From Mucilaginibacter xinganensis (GTDB lineage Bacteria > Bacteroidota > Bacteroidia > Sphingobacteriales > Sphingobacteriaceae): a stretch of 64,000 nt of DNA. Below, one piece after another: positions 44,239 through 53,653 of this stretch (position 1 is the stretch's first letter; each line of letters starts with the position of its first letter). The stretch covers positions 1 through 64,000 of the forward strand of contig JAMFSA010000200.1 in the NCBI GenBank assembly GCA_026225055.1. Reading direction: 5' to 3'. The notes under the pieces were generated by a model that was given only the letters and a program-made list of their open reading frames with translations, did no database searches and was not told where the DNA came from. Made by a program: the position numbers and the translations under genes.

Positions 44239-45384
44239 ATGAACAAGAGAATTTGGTTGTCCAGTCCTCACATGGGCGGCACCGAAATACTGTATGTTAA
44301 AAATGCTTTTGATACTAACTGGGTAGCCCCACTTGGCCCAAACGTAGATCAATTTGAGCTGGAACTGGAAAACTATCTTGGCGAGAAGTGTAAGGTAACT
44401 GCATTAAATTCAGGTACATCAGCATTACATATGAGCTTAATTCTCTTAGGGATTAAAAAAGGCGATGAAGTTCTTTGCCAAACATTAACTTTTGCAGCTA
44501 CTGTAAATCCAATTATTTATCAAGGGGCAACGCCAATTTTTATCGACAGCGAAATGGATACCTGGAATATTTCGCCTGATATTTTGGAAAAAGCAATAAA
44601 AGACAGGATCAAAAAAGGCAATTTACCTAAGGCAATTATCATCGTTCATCTATATGGCATGCCTGCGCAAATGGATAAACTGATGCAGATCAGTAAAAAG
44701 TATAAAATACCATTAATAGAAGACGCAGCTGAAGCACTTGGATCAAAATACAAAAATAAAAAGCTGGGTACATTTGGTGATTTTGGAATAATATCATTTA
44801 ATGGCAATAAGATCATTACAACTTCTGGTGGCGGAGCAATTGTTTCGAATAATGCGGCACTTATTACAAGGGCAAAATTTTTGTCCAGCCAAGCCAAAGA
44901 GCCTGCTCCATATTTTCATCATACTGAGATTGGTTACAATTACAGAATGAGTAATATATGTGCCGGAATTGGTAGGGGGCAGATGGAGGTATTATCCTTG
45001 CGGGTTTTCCAACGTAGGCGAAATTTTCTTTACTATAAAAGGCTGCTTAACGGCTTCGTTAACATAGAGTTTCAGGATGAGCCCGATATTGATTACATGT
45101 CAAACCGATGGTTAACAGCGATTATGATTAATGATGATCATATCAAAAAAGAAGATCTCCGGTTGTACCTGGAGAAGCAAAACATTGAAGCCCGGCATGT
45201 TTGGAAGCCTATGCACTTACAGCCGGTATTTGCCAGCCACCCATTTTACGGAGATGGAACGAGCGAAAATATTTTTGATAAGGGGCTGTGTTTGCCATCG
45301 GGTTCAAACTTAAATAACCTTCAGCTAAACCGGGTTATTAAAGAAATTACAAAAGCAATAGAGCTAATTTTAATTGCACAATAA
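44239..45384 (+). CDS. DegT/DnrJ/EryC1/StrS sugar aminotransferase (PglE-like)
   Basis: A 381-residue PLP-dependent enzyme that aminates a keto sugar nucleotide. It begins RIWLSSPHMGGTEILYVKNA and has LNSGTSALHMSL, the PLP-phosphate region, EDAAEALGSKY and the Schiff-base Lys191 in SFNGNKIITTSGGG. This profile matches PglE-type aminotransferases acting on UDP-4-keto-6-deoxy-GlcNAc. The 4,6-dehydratase that would make that substrate is the next gene, 11 bases downstream. Confidence 0.9.
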   Translation: MNKRIWLSSPHMGGTEILYVKNAFDTNWVAPLGPNVDQFELELENYLGEKCKVTALNSGTSALHMSLILLGIKKGDEVLCQTLTFAATVNPIIYQGATPIFIDSEMDTWNISPDILEKAIKDRIKKGNLPKAIIIVHLYGMPAQMDKLMQISKKYKIPLIEDAAEALGSKYKNKKLGTFGDFGIISFNGNKIITTSGGGAIVSNNAALITRAKFLSSQAKEPAPYFHHTEIGYNYRMSNICAGIGRGQMEVLSLRVFQRRRNFLYYKRLLNGFVNIEFQDEPDIDYMSNRWLTAIMINDDHIKKEDLRLYLEKQNIEARHVWKPMHLQPVFASHPFYGDGTSENIFDKGLCLPSGSNLNNLQLNRVIKEITKAIELILIAQ

Positions 45385-45395
45385 CTAAAAAGTTT

Positions 45396-47321
45396 ATGAG
45401 CTGGATGATATTAGGGAAGAGAGCTTTTTCAAAATGGCTTATTTTTTTAATCGATCAAACAATAGTTTGTTGGGCATTATCATTGTCTTTATTTATTGTT
45501 CTTGATTTTAGGTTTTCTCATATTCTGAGAGGGTATTTCTTTGTGTATTTTGGTATATACCTTTTAATTACTTCAGTGGTATTTATTAAAATGCGTATCC
45601 CCAATGGCATCATCCGTTACTCGAACATCGAGGATATCTATCGTATATTTTTTGCTGTTTTGCTAAGCAGCATTATATACTGGGGGTTAATTCAATTTTT
45701 GGTTACTCCGTATCTACATGGCGAGTGGCATCGTTTCAATTTAGCGGTTATATTAAATTTCTTTATTTCGAGCTCATTATTAATTGTACTCAGGATCTAC
45801 GTCAAATACTTTTATTCTGTACTTAAATCGATACCCAATAAAAATAAGGAAGTGATAGTAATTTACGGTACATCTGAATTTTCTATTATCCTTAAGGAAG
45901 CGCTTGAGATCCAACAAGAAAAGCGATTTGATGTATTTGGTTTTATTGATGATGGAAATGACAAAACCGGCAAGTATATTCAAAGAAAGAAGGTGTATCA
46001 TACTAACTTTTTACCATTGTTAAATTCAAAATACCATGTGGCTACGATGCTGGTGACAAACGATTTTATAAATGATAATGATAAAAGAGTTTTATTGGAA
46101 AAGTGTATGGAAGCCAAAATAAAGGTTTCAATTTTACCACCATCTGAACAGTGGCTTTACGGTAAGTTGTGTTTGAACCAGCTAAGAGATTTGAATATCA
46201 ATGATTTACTGCAAAGGGAGCCGATAGTTTTAACTAAAACTGCGGTTAAAGGAATAGTAACCGGTAAACGAATTTTAATAACAGGTGCAGCCGGATCCAT
46301 TGGGTCCGAAATTGTTCGGCAGTTAACTAATTATGATCCCGCATTAATTGTAATATGTGACCAGGCAGAATCGCCCCTGCATGATCTGCAACTTGAACTT
46401 TGCGATGCATTTAAGAATGCGAATGTGGTGGTTTATGTTGCCAATGTGCAAAGTAGATCGCGAATGCGTAATTTATTTAATTTGTATTTACCGCAAATAG
46501 TTTTCCATGCTGCAGCCTATAAGCATGTTCCAATGATGGAAAACAATCCAATTGAAGCGGTAAGAACCAATGTGTTCGGTACAAAAAACGTCGCGGATAT
46601 TTCTCAGGAATTTAAAGTTGAAAAGTTTATTATGATTTCAACCGATAAGGCCGTAAACCCGACAAATGTAATGGGGGCATCTAAGCGTATCGCTGAAATT
46701 TATATTCAATCATTAAAAGATAAGCAAATTTTAAATAAAGATTTAAATGCTGCTTCCGGAACAATGTTTATAACCACGCGTTTTGGCAATGTGCTCGGTT
46801 CAAACGGATCCGTTATTCCAAGGTTTAAAGCCCAAATTGATAAAGGAGGGCCGGTAACTGTTACCCATCCTGATATAACCCGGTATTTTATGACTATCCC
46901 CGAAGCAGTAGAACTGGTTTTGGATGCCGCCGCTATGGGAGAAGGGGGAGAAATATTTGTTTTTGATATGGGGAAACCCATAAAAATCATCGACCTGGCA
47001 TTAAACATGATTCGTTTGGCTGGCCTTGAACCTTACAAGGATATTGATATTGTTTATTGTGGCTTGCGCCCCGGCGAAAAATTATATGAAGAATTACTTT
47101 CAAACGAGGAGTTGACAATGCCTACTCACCATGAGAAAATTAGAATAGCGAAAATCAGAGCTTATCCGTATTTAGTTATTGAACGTATGATGAATGAACT
47201 GTGGCATTATAAGGCTGTTGGCGACGACGAAAAGTTAGTAACTATAATGAAATTAATGATACCAGAATTTCGAAGTAACAATTCTGTTTACGAAAAACTG
47301 GATAACTTAATTAATATTTAA
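45396..47321 (+). CDS. UDP-GlcNAc 4,6-dehydratase (WbpM/PglF/CapD-like)
   Basis: A 641-residue inner-membrane enzyme with four N-terminal membrane helices (about 12-130), a CoA-binding-like Rossmann region (about 145-290) and a catalytic SDR domain (about 290-620). ITGAAGSIGSEIVRQL is the NAD-binding motif. MISTDKAVNPTNVMGASKR shows the Ser-Met-Lys arrangement that distinguishes WbpM-type dehydratases from Tyr-containing relatives. TRFGNVLGSNGSVIPRF is also characteristic. It produces UDP-2-acetamido-2,6-dideoxy-4-keto-hexose for the aminotransferase upstream. It is the last gene of the uninterrupted operon. Confidence 0.92.
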   Translation: MSWMILGKRAFSKWLIFLIDQTIVCWALSLSLFIVLDFRFSHILRGYFFVYFGIYLLITSVVFIKMRIPNGIIRYSNIEDIYRIFFAVLLSSIIYWGLIQFLVTPYLHGEWHRFNLAVILNFFISSSLLIVLRIYVKYFYSVLKSIPNKNKEVIVIYGTSEFSIILKEALEIQQEKRFDVFGFIDDGNDKTGKYIQRKKVYHTNFLPLLNSKYHVATMLVTNDFINDNDKRVLLEKCMEAKIKVSILPPSEQWLYGKLCLNQLRDLNINDLLQREPIVLTKTAVKGIVTGKRILITGAAGSIGSEIVRQLTNYDPALIVICDQAESPLHDLQLELCDAFKNANVVVYVANVQSRSRMRNLFNLYLPQIVFHAAAYKHVPMMENNPIEAVRTNVFGTKNVADISQEFKVEKFIMISTDKAVNPTNVMGASKRIAEIYIQSLKDKQILNKDLNAASGTMFITTRFGNVLGSNGSVIPRFKAQIDKGGPVTVTHPDITRYFMTIPEAVELVLDAAAMGEGGEIFVFDMGKPIKIIDLALNMIRLAGLEPYKDIDIVYCGLRPGEKLYEELLSNEELTMPTHHEKIRIAKIRAYPYLVIERMMNELWHYKAVGDDEKLVTIMKLMIPEFRSNNSVYEKLDNLINI

Positions 47322-47496
47322 TTGTTTTTTCGCTAAATTTAAAAAAGTATGAAATTTGTATTTTTTAGCCTTAATTAATAGCTTTTTTCAAATATTGTTT
47401 GATATATTTATATAAGTGAAAAACACTTCACCAATATAAACCCGATGTCTCAATTTATGCTGCAGTAAGATATGTAACATTTAAACTTTTGTTAGT

Positions 47497-47895
47497 ATGG
47501 CTCTACATTCAGGAGAAATTGTTGAACTTGCTATTCGCCGCCAAGGCATAAGTATTAGCGAATTATCGAGAAGAATGCATGTAAACAGGCGTTCAATTTA
47601 CAACTGGTTTCAGCAAAAAACGCTTCGAATTGAAACTATATGTGAAATTGGATACATTATTGGATATGATTTTTCCAATGAGTTTCCAAAAGAATTTGCC
47701 CCACATGGCTTTGCCATTATGGAAGATCTTGTCCAGTCTGGCCGCAGAAATGGAGAAGATGGTAGTAATTCAGTCCATTTTTGGATGGCAAAATATATTA
47801 CCTTACTTGAAAAATACAATGATCTGTTGCAATCCAAGGAACCTCACGGCGAAAATGAAGATTTGTTTTTAATGGATAATCGAATTGCCGGTTGA
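47497..47895 (+). CDS. Small helix-turn-helix protein at the end of the EPS operon
   Basis: A 132-residue protein with an N-terminal helix-turn-helix (about 4-50): ELAIRRQGISISELSRRMHV followed by NRRSIYNWFQQKTLRIETIC, like XRE or homeodomain-like short regulators. The C-terminal half (about 60-132) is acidic and unlike any family I recognise. It lies 175 bases behind the dehydratase gene, after an AT-rich spacer, and 459 bases ahead of glmS. Control of the polysaccharide locus or of glmS is a guess from position. Confidence 0.7.
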   Translation: MALHSGEIVELAIRRQGISISELSRRMHVNRRSIYNWFQQKTLRIETICEIGYIIGYDFSNEFPKEFAPHGFAIMEDLVQSGRRNGEDGSNSVHFWMAKYITLLEKYNDLLQSKEPHGENEDLFLMDNRIAG

Positions 47896-48354
47896 TCTGA
47901 TAACATTTGTCGGAAAAATATTTTTCGTTATCGGACTGCTTATTTAATAAGTTTATAATACTTAATGTTTCTTTTGTGTTTCATGAGGATTATATATATG
48001 CTATTTATACCGATCCCCTTAAATCTTTAACATTGATCTTATTGTAACGAATACGGCAATCATAATTTATTTATGTGTGTGCATGCTCGTATGTGCCTTT
48101 TTTTAAGGCGGATGACAAATCCTAATTGTTCTACTATATTCCTAACTCGTTTTACTGATTTTTGTGGAAAGCAGTTCATAAGCTGCTTCAATTAAGCAAT
48201 TCTGTAGGTATCATATAACCCGATGGTGCCATATAATTATTAAATATTATAATATTAAGATCACTTTAAATGAGACGAAAATGCTTGCTTATAATCATGG
48301 GCGGCCTTGTAGTTTAACTATTAATGTTATCAGTAATTTCTTAAACTTATAAAT
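47896..48354. other. Leader region of glmS, nothing recognised
   Basis: These 459 AT-rich bases between the HTH gene and glmS hold no reading frame of note, no strong hairpin and no repeat. I looked for the conserved core of a glmS ribozyme and did not find it. A promoter for glmS is expected here. Confidence 0.45.
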
Positions 48355-50190
48355 ATGTGTGGAATAGTTGGTTACATTGGATTTAGAGATGCGTTCTCTG
48401 TCCTTATTAAGGGCTTGCATCGTTTAGAGTATCGTGGATACGATAGTGCAGGCATTGCCGTTATTGAAGACGGAATTGTAGGCTTTAAAAAAAGCGGTAA
48501 GGTTAGCGATCTGGAAAAAGTGTGTGAACAGCATATTTTTAGATCCAGAATCGGGATAGGACACACGCGTTGGGCTACTCATGGTGCGCCAATTGATTGT
48601 AATTCACATCCTCATTATTCAGAAAATGGGAAACTCGCAATTGTTCATAATGGCATTATAGAAAACTATCATAGTATTAAAGAGGCTTTATTATTAAAAG
48701 GGCATACTTTTTCAAGTGATACGGATACAGAAGTGCTCATTCATTTAATTGATGAGATAAAGACCAAAACTAATCTGGACTTACAGGATGCGGTAAGGGC
48801 GGCTTTAAGAAAAGTGGTAGGGGCATACGCTATACTGGTATTAGATGAGGATAACCCGGGACGATTGATAGCTGCCAGAAAAGGGAGCCCTTTAGTTATT
48901 GGAGTTGGTAATAACGAATACTTTGTAGCTTCTGATGCAACACCCATAGCAGAATATACAAGAAATATTATATACCTGAATGATAATGATGTAGCGTGTG
49001 TTAACTACGATGGCCTTTCTATCGTAAATCTAAATAATATTGTGCAGGTACCTTTTATTCATGAGTTAGAGCTGCAAATTGATATACTGGAGAAAGGCGG
49101 CTACCCGCATTTTATGTTAAAGGAAATTTTTGAACAGCCACGTTCTATCCGTGATTGTATGAGAGGCAGATTGTATCCTGATGAAGGGCGCATTGCATTA
49201 GGGGGCATAAAGATCTATGAAGACTTTCTCAAAAAAGTTAATCGTATAATTATTGTTTCATGCGGATCATCATGGCATGCGGGTTTAGTGGGTGAGTATT
49301 TAATTGAAAAATATGCAAGAGTGTCGGTTGAAGTTGAGTATGCATCCGAATTTAGATATAGACACCCTGTTATTGACCAGCATGATCTTGTAATTGCGAT
49401 CTCTCAATCAGGAGAAACGGCAGATACATTGGCTGCGATTGAACTGGCAAAAAAATGTGGAGCAACCGTTTTCGGAATTTGTAATGTTGTTGGATCTTCT
49501 ATTGCAAGAAATACCGATGCCGGTATATATACCCATGCCGGCCCTGAAATTGGTGTTGCCTCTACAAAAGCATTCACGGCCCAGGTAACAATCATAACTA
49601 TGTTTGCTTTTTACATGGCGCAGTTAAAACAAACGATTTCCAAAAATCACTTGAAAGAGCATTTGGCTGAGCTTAATTTGTTGCCTGAATTGGTTGAATT
49701 ATGCTTGCATTGTGATGATAAGGTCAAGAAAATTGCCGAAAAAATTAAAAGCTCAAACAATTGTATCTTTTTAGGCAGAGGGAGTGCTTTCCCGGTTGCA
49801 CTTGAGGGAGCGCTTAAATTAAAAGAAATTTCATATATCCATGCCGAAGGATATCCGGCTGCGGAAATGAAGCACGGGCCAATTGCATTGATAGATGAAG
49901 ATATGCCGGTTGTGTTTATCGCAACCAACCATTCATCCTATGAAAAGGTTATAAGCAACATTCAAGAGGTAAAGGCAAGAAAGGGAGTAGTAATTGCAAT
50001 TGTATCTGAATCAGATACACAAGTAAATAAAATTGCCGATTATATAATTGAGATACCCGAAATCAGTGAGTTTCTTGTTCCTACGCTGGCCAGCATTCCG
50101 CTACAACTATTAGCATACCACATTGCTGTATCTCGTGGTTGTAATGTTGATCAGCCCCGCAACCTCGCAAAATCAGTAACTGTAGAATAA
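48355..50190 (+). CDS. glmS: Glutamine-fructose-6-phosphate aminotransferase (isomerising)
   Basis: A 611-residue cytoplasmic enzyme making glucosamine-6-phosphate from fructose-6-phosphate and glutamine, the entry step to UDP-GlcNAc. The glutaminase domain starts MCGIVGYIG with catalytic Cys2 and has HRLEYRGYDSAGIAV and GIGHTRWATHG. Two SIS domains follow (about 285-425 and 460-600) with SCGSSWHAGL, SQSGETADTLAA and the C-terminal LAKSVTVE. All expected elements are intact and the length is normal. Its place beside the locus fits the heavy demand for UDP-HexNAc by the TviB/TviC and WbpM-like branches. A second copy elsewhere for cell-wall synthesis is likely but not visible. Confidence 0.95.
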   Translation: MCGIVGYIGFRDAFSVLIKGLHRLEYRGYDSAGIAVIEDGIVGFKKSGKVSDLEKVCEQHIFRSRIGIGHTRWATHGAPIDCNSHPHYSENGKLAIVHNGIIENYHSIKEALLLKGHTFSSDTDTEVLIHLIDEIKTKTNLDLQDAVRAALRKVVGAYAILVLDEDNPGRLIAARKGSPLVIGVGNNEYFVASDATPIAEYTRNIIYLNDNDVACVNYDGLSIVNLNNIVQVPFIHELELQIDILEKGGYPHFMLKEIFEQPRSIRDCMRGRLYPDEGRIALGGIKIYEDFLKKVNRIIIVSCGSSWHAGLVGEYLIEKYARVSVEVEYASEFRYRHPVIDQHDLVIAISQSGETADTLAAIELAKKCGATVFGICNVVGSSIARNTDAGIYTHAGPEIGVASTKAFTAQVTIITMFAFYMAQLKQTISKNHLKEHLAELNLLPELVELCLHCDDKVKKIAEKIKSSNNCIFLGRGSAFPVALEGALKLKEISYIHAEGYPAAEMKHGPIALIDEDMPVVFIATNHSSYEKVISNIQEVKARKGVVIAIVSESDTQVNKIADYIIEIPEISEFLVPTLASIPLQLLAYHIAVSRGCNVDQPRNLAKSVTVE

Positions 50191-50222
50191 TTAATAAATG
50201 TTATATACAAATACCAATAAAA

Positions 50223-50348
50223 ATGAAAACTACTTTACACAAGCAAATATCTGTTATTGCCGAAACCTGGTTACAACACAAATATAAAATTGAAGCATTA
50301 ATATTTATAGGGGGTATGATATTGTTGATTTTTTTAGCAATGACTTAA
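50223..50348 (+). CDS. Small single-helix membrane peptide (41 aa)
   Basis: An ATG 33 bases after the glmS stop opens a 41-codon frame ending in TAA. The peptide has a charged N-terminal half (KTTLHKQISVIAETWLQHK) and then one hydrophobic helix (IEALIFIGGMILLIFLAMT), as in many real small membrane proteins. I recognise no family. The closeness to glmS and the sensible amphipathic-to-hydrophobic layout argue for a gene, while the lack of homology data keeps confidence low. Confidence 0.4.
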   Translation: MKTTLHKQISVIAETWLQHKYKIEALIFIGGMILLIFLAMT

Positions 50349-50698
50349 AAATTTTAATAAAATAACGTGCAGTTAGTTGAAAGTTAAATTGAAAGTTATA
50401 AGATAAAGCCAGTTCGGTTTCCATTTTCATAATCCATACCACCAGCCAATACATCTTGCATAAATTAATAAAAAAGGCTTCAATTTTTTAAGTAAAAGAT
50501 TTTGTTTGGCTATTATAAATACCAGTTAACCTCAAAATAAAATATTCGAGTTTAACCAGCAAACTATACAGGCAAATTTTCTTGTAAATTTTTACATAGT
50601 GTGAGAGTAGATTTCATAAATCTGGATTCTTCATCAGGTATCTGCGTTCAAAAATTTATCCTTTTATCCATACATCAATACTATTTGTTCAAGATTTT
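50349..50698. other. AT-rich gap, nothing recognised
   Basis: These 350 bases between the small membrane peptide and the GT-C gene contain no clear coding frame, hairpin or repeat. They probably carry the promoter of the two-gene GT-C/GT2 unit. Confidence 0.4.
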
Positions 50699-51973
50699 AT
50701 GAGTAAATTTTCCTCGAAAGAAGTATTAAAATTCTTGCCTCTTTTTATTTTCTATGTGCTATTAGTGGGCCTGCTTAATGATCCCCATACAAAAGGTGAT
50801 GAAAATAGATACCTGGGCTTCGCTAATAACTTGTTAAAAGGCTATTATGCTGTACCAGGAATGAAAGTTGGTTTTTTGTGGAACGGGCCGGGATATCCAA
50901 TTATATTAACACCTTTTGAATATTTTCATCTCCCCCTAATTTTTCCACGACTGCTAAATGTTGGATTTTTGATTGCAGGAGTAATTTATCTTTATAAAAG
51001 TTTACTTTTTTACATCGATGAACGTAAATCATTTATTATTTCGATTTTATGTGGGCTGACACACCCGTATGTTATATTCGCCGTGTCGTCGGTATTAACT
51101 GAAGGGTTTTCATTTTTTCTTATTTCTGCGGCGCTATATTATTTCTTAAGATTTTATAAGCAAGATAAATGGTCATATAAGATTACTGGCGCTGCTCTGC
51201 TTGGTTATTTGGTGCTTACAAAGGTGTTTTTTTTCTATGTGTTACTGCTTTGCCTGTGCATATTAGTTTTGGCCTGGTTAGGTACTAAATTTAAATTCGG
51301 ATTTAGATACGGTCAGTTGAGGTTTATTAAACTTATTTTATACGCTTTAGTAATATGCATACCTTATCTAATTTATACTTATTCAATAACAGGTAAAATG
51401 TTCTACCTGGCCGATTCGGGTGGATCTTCCCTATATTGCATGTCTACACCTTATGATAGTGAGTATGGTGACTGGTTCCCGAACAAATTATCTAACTCTC
51501 CGGAAAATGAAACGATTACCACCACACCAAAAGAAAATACTTTATATAAAAATCATTCGAAGTTTTTAGATTCAATTGCAAATTTTAATGGATTACAGCA
51601 GGATGAAATATTAAAAAGTAAAGCTATTGCTAACATCAAGCATCATAAAGTAAAATATTTTAAGAATATAATTTACAATTTTGGGCGCTTAGGATTTAGA
51701 TATCCGTTTACAAACAGGGAAGTTAAGCCAATATTTTTGATAGTAAATATCATTCAGTTTGCTGTTATTTTTTTTCCTTTTATCCTGTTATTGATAATTG
51801 CGTGTTTCAAAAAAATTGAAAAGGAATTATATTATCCTATCGTGTTTCTTATCGTTTACATAGGAGGCACATTACTGGTTTCAACAGAAAGCCGGTTTAT
51901 CTTTCCTGTCTACCCGATCGTGTTTTTTTTAATAGGATCAATTTTAATAAAACGCTCAAAATTTATTACATGA
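50699..51973 (+). CDS. GT-C membrane glycosyltransferase (ArnT/GT39-like)
   Basis: A 424-residue inner-membrane protein with about 10-11 predicted helices. After the first helix the loop has KGDENRYLGFANNLL, where the acidic pair corresponds to the catalytic D/E motif of GT-C enzymes that use polyprenyl-phosphate sugars. GFLWNGPGYPIILTPFEYF and PRLLNVGFLIAGVIYLYKS are also typical. A periplasmic segment of about 90 residues lies near 235-325. It overlaps by four bases a GT2 gene of the dolichyl-phosphate-mannose-synthase type, which would make its lipid-linked donor. It could decorate the exopolysaccharide, lipid A or proteins. Confidence 0.8.
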   Translation: MSKFSSKEVLKFLPLFIFYVLLVGLLNDPHTKGDENRYLGFANNLLKGYYAVPGMKVGFLWNGPGYPIILTPFEYFHLPLIFPRLLNVGFLIAGVIYLYKSLLFYIDERKSFIISILCGLTHPYVIFAVSSVLTEGFSFFLISAALYYFLRFYKQDKWSYKITGAALLGYLVLTKVFFFYVLLLCLCILVLAWLGTKFKFGFRYGQLRFIKLILYALVICIPYLIYTYSITGKMFYLADSGGSSLYCMSTPYDSEYGDWFPNKLSNSPENETITTTPKENTLYKNHSKFLDSIANFNGLQQDEILKSKAIANIKHHKVKYFKNIIYNFGRLGFRYPFTNREVKPIFLIVNIIQFAVIFFPFILLLIIACFKKIEKELYYPIVFLIVYIGGTLLVSTESRFIFPVYPIVFFLIGSILIKRSKFIT

Positions 51974-52686
51974 ATACCTTGTCAATAATAATCCCGATAT
52001 ACAATGAGGAAAGAACAGTATTAAATATACTTCATAAATTAGCTGACCTGGTTTTGATCCGGGGGATTTCAACGGAATTAGTTATCGTTAATGATTGTTC
52101 AACAGACCGAACTAATGATGTTATAACCCAGTATTTAGCTTCTTCTTGTACCTCCAATATATTATATATTCAACACGAAATTAATAGAGGCAAGGGTGCC
52201 GCTCTTCGTACTGGCATAAAAGAGTGTAGTGGTAATATTGTAGTTATGCAGGACGCTGACCTTGAATACGATCCTAATGAGTTTAACTTATTGATTAAAC
52301 CTATCGTTGACGGCTTTGCTGATGTTGTATATGGATCAAGATTTATAAGTGGCCATCCGCACCGCATTTTGTTTTTTTGGCACACAATTGGGAATAATTT
52401 TTTGACATTCCTTTCGAATATATTCACCAATTTAAATTTAACCGATATGGAAACTTGTTATAAAATGTTTCGTTCGGATGTTATTAAAAACATTAATCTT
52501 AAAGAGGACAGATTCGGTTTTGAGCCGGAGGTTACGGCCAGGATTGCAAAAATTCCAAAAATTAGAATTTATGAGGTCGGGATTTCTTATTATGGAAGAA
52601 CATACGACGAGGGAAAAAAAATTGGCTGGAAAGACGGATTTCGAGCAATTTATTGCATTTTAAAATATAACCTGTTTACTAAGTGA
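51970..52686 (+). CDS. Polyprenyl-phosphate sugar synthase (DPM1-like GT2)
   Basis: A 238-residue GT2 enzyme. SIIIPIYNEERTVLNILHKL, VIVNDCSTDRTND, the donor-binding VMQDADLEYDP and RGKGAALRTGI are characteristic of dolichyl/undecaprenyl-phosphate glycosyl synthases. EPEVTARIAK and YGRTYDEGKKIGWKDG near the end are also shared by that group. No C-terminal membrane helices are present, as in the soluble DPM1 type. Coupled translation with the GT-C gene (four-base overlap) indicates that the product is its donor. Confidence 0.88.
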   Translation: MNTLSIIIPIYNEERTVLNILHKLADLVLIRGISTELVIVNDCSTDRTNDVITQYLASSCTSNILYIQHEINRGKGAALRTGIKECSGNIVVMQDADLEYDPNEFNLLIKPIVDGFADVVYGSRFISGHPHRILFFWHTIGNNFLTFLSNIFTNLNLTDMETCYKMFRSDVIKNINLKEDRFGFEPEVTARIAKIPKIRIYEVGISYYGRTYDEGKKIGWKDGFRAIYCILKYNLFTK

Positions 52687-53224
52687 TTTTCCATTCATTT
52701 ATTAAAAAGGATAACGATTTTCAAGTGAATAATCTGAAAAGCCAGAAAGAAAACAGGTTTAACATTAAACGGCTTGTCATTTAATCTAATATTGTTATTT
52801 TATCATAAAGATCCATATAATATATCTTGTCTTAGCTTTAAATCTTTAGTTAATTGAATCCAATCCCATTTGGATATATCTTGAGCAAACACCCGATCCC
52901 AAAGGGTCTTTTTTTATAAATCTGCGGCTCATGCATCCCTCTCACTTAAAAAAGACTAATTAAATTTCCCCCTTCAAATCCAAGTGTTAAACACACATTT
53001 AACAATATTATAGTGATATCTATATTACTATTTGGCAAATAACCCAAGCTTTGTGAAATAAACTGTGCCAACTTTGTGTATTAATTTCCTATCCTCTTTA
53101 TTCACTTCTATTTACCTTTAATTTATAACTACTAGTTAATCTCGAAAGGATTATTTAAACACGTTATTTTATAAACAAGGAAGTTGTAGACAGATTTTTT
53201 GACTAATTGAAAAAAGAAAAAATA
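52687..53224. other. Intergenic region with a weak terminator
   Basis: About 540 AT-rich bases separate the GT2 gene from the response-regulator gene. A short terminator-like signal lies at 52891-52915. A TTTG (53050-53053) and a -7-like CAACTTTG (53069-53076) are present but wrongly spaced for one promoter. A 33-codon GTG frame at 52683-52784 is not convincing. Nothing else stood out. Confidence 0.4.
52891..52915 (+). terminator. Weak intrinsic terminator
   Basis: A short stem can form either as ACCC with GGGT or as GATCCC with GGGTC (with a bulged T), followed directly by seven T. It lies about 200 bases after the GT2 gene and would end that transcript. Confidence 0.4.
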
Positions 53225-53620
53225 ATGCACTTAACAATATTGGATGACAATGCTCTGGACCACATGATTTTGGAGAAAATGCTCAGTAAATTGAATAATG
53301 TTTCAAATGATATAGTACATTATTATCATGGCTCGGAGTTACTTAAAACTATTGAAAAAAGTGAAGATGAAACATTTCCTGACGTTTTATTTTTGGATTT
53401 ACATATGCCAGATATGGACGGTTGGACATTTCTGAAACATCTAAACAGGTTGAAAAAGAATATGCATAAGAAAATAACAGTATATGTTCTTTCATCTTCA
53501 GTAGATCCGGTAGATATTAATAAATCAAAGCGTTATACTTTCGTAAAGGACTATCTTTTTAAACCGATTAGTTATGAAAAACTTGAAAAAATATTCAGTT
53601 CCTTAAATAAACCCAATTGA
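53225..53620 (+). CDS. Single-domain response regulator
   Basis: A receiver-only protein of 131 residues from the ATG at 53225. A TTG 18 bases upstream would add six residues. The acidic pocket is in LTILDDNALD, the phospho-acceptor is Asp58 in VLFLDLHMPDMDG, the switch Ser/Thr is in VYVLSSSVDP, and the conserved Lys is in LFKPISYEKL. With no output domain, it must act through protein contacts. Its place just before the third beta-helix gene (33 bases) suggests joint expression. The cognate kinase is unknown. Confidence 0.9.
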   Translation: MHLTILDDNALDHMILEKMLSKLNNVSNDIVHYYHGSELLKTIEKSEDETFPDVLFLDLHMPDMDGWTFLKHLNRLKKNMHKKITVYVLSSSVDPVDINKSKRYTFVKDYLFKPISYEKLEKIFSSLNKPN

Positions 53621-53653
53621 GCTCAACCCTTTTATTAACTAAAACTAAACGAT

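Noticed and set aside
47896..48354. glmS ribozyme in the leader of glmS
   Set aside because: The conserved core sequences were not found, and the ribozyme is essentially known from Gram-positive bacteria.
52683..52784. 33-codon GTG frame overlapping the stop of the DPM1-like gene
   Set aside because: It is very short, has no recognisable features and lies in AT-rich intergenic DNA.
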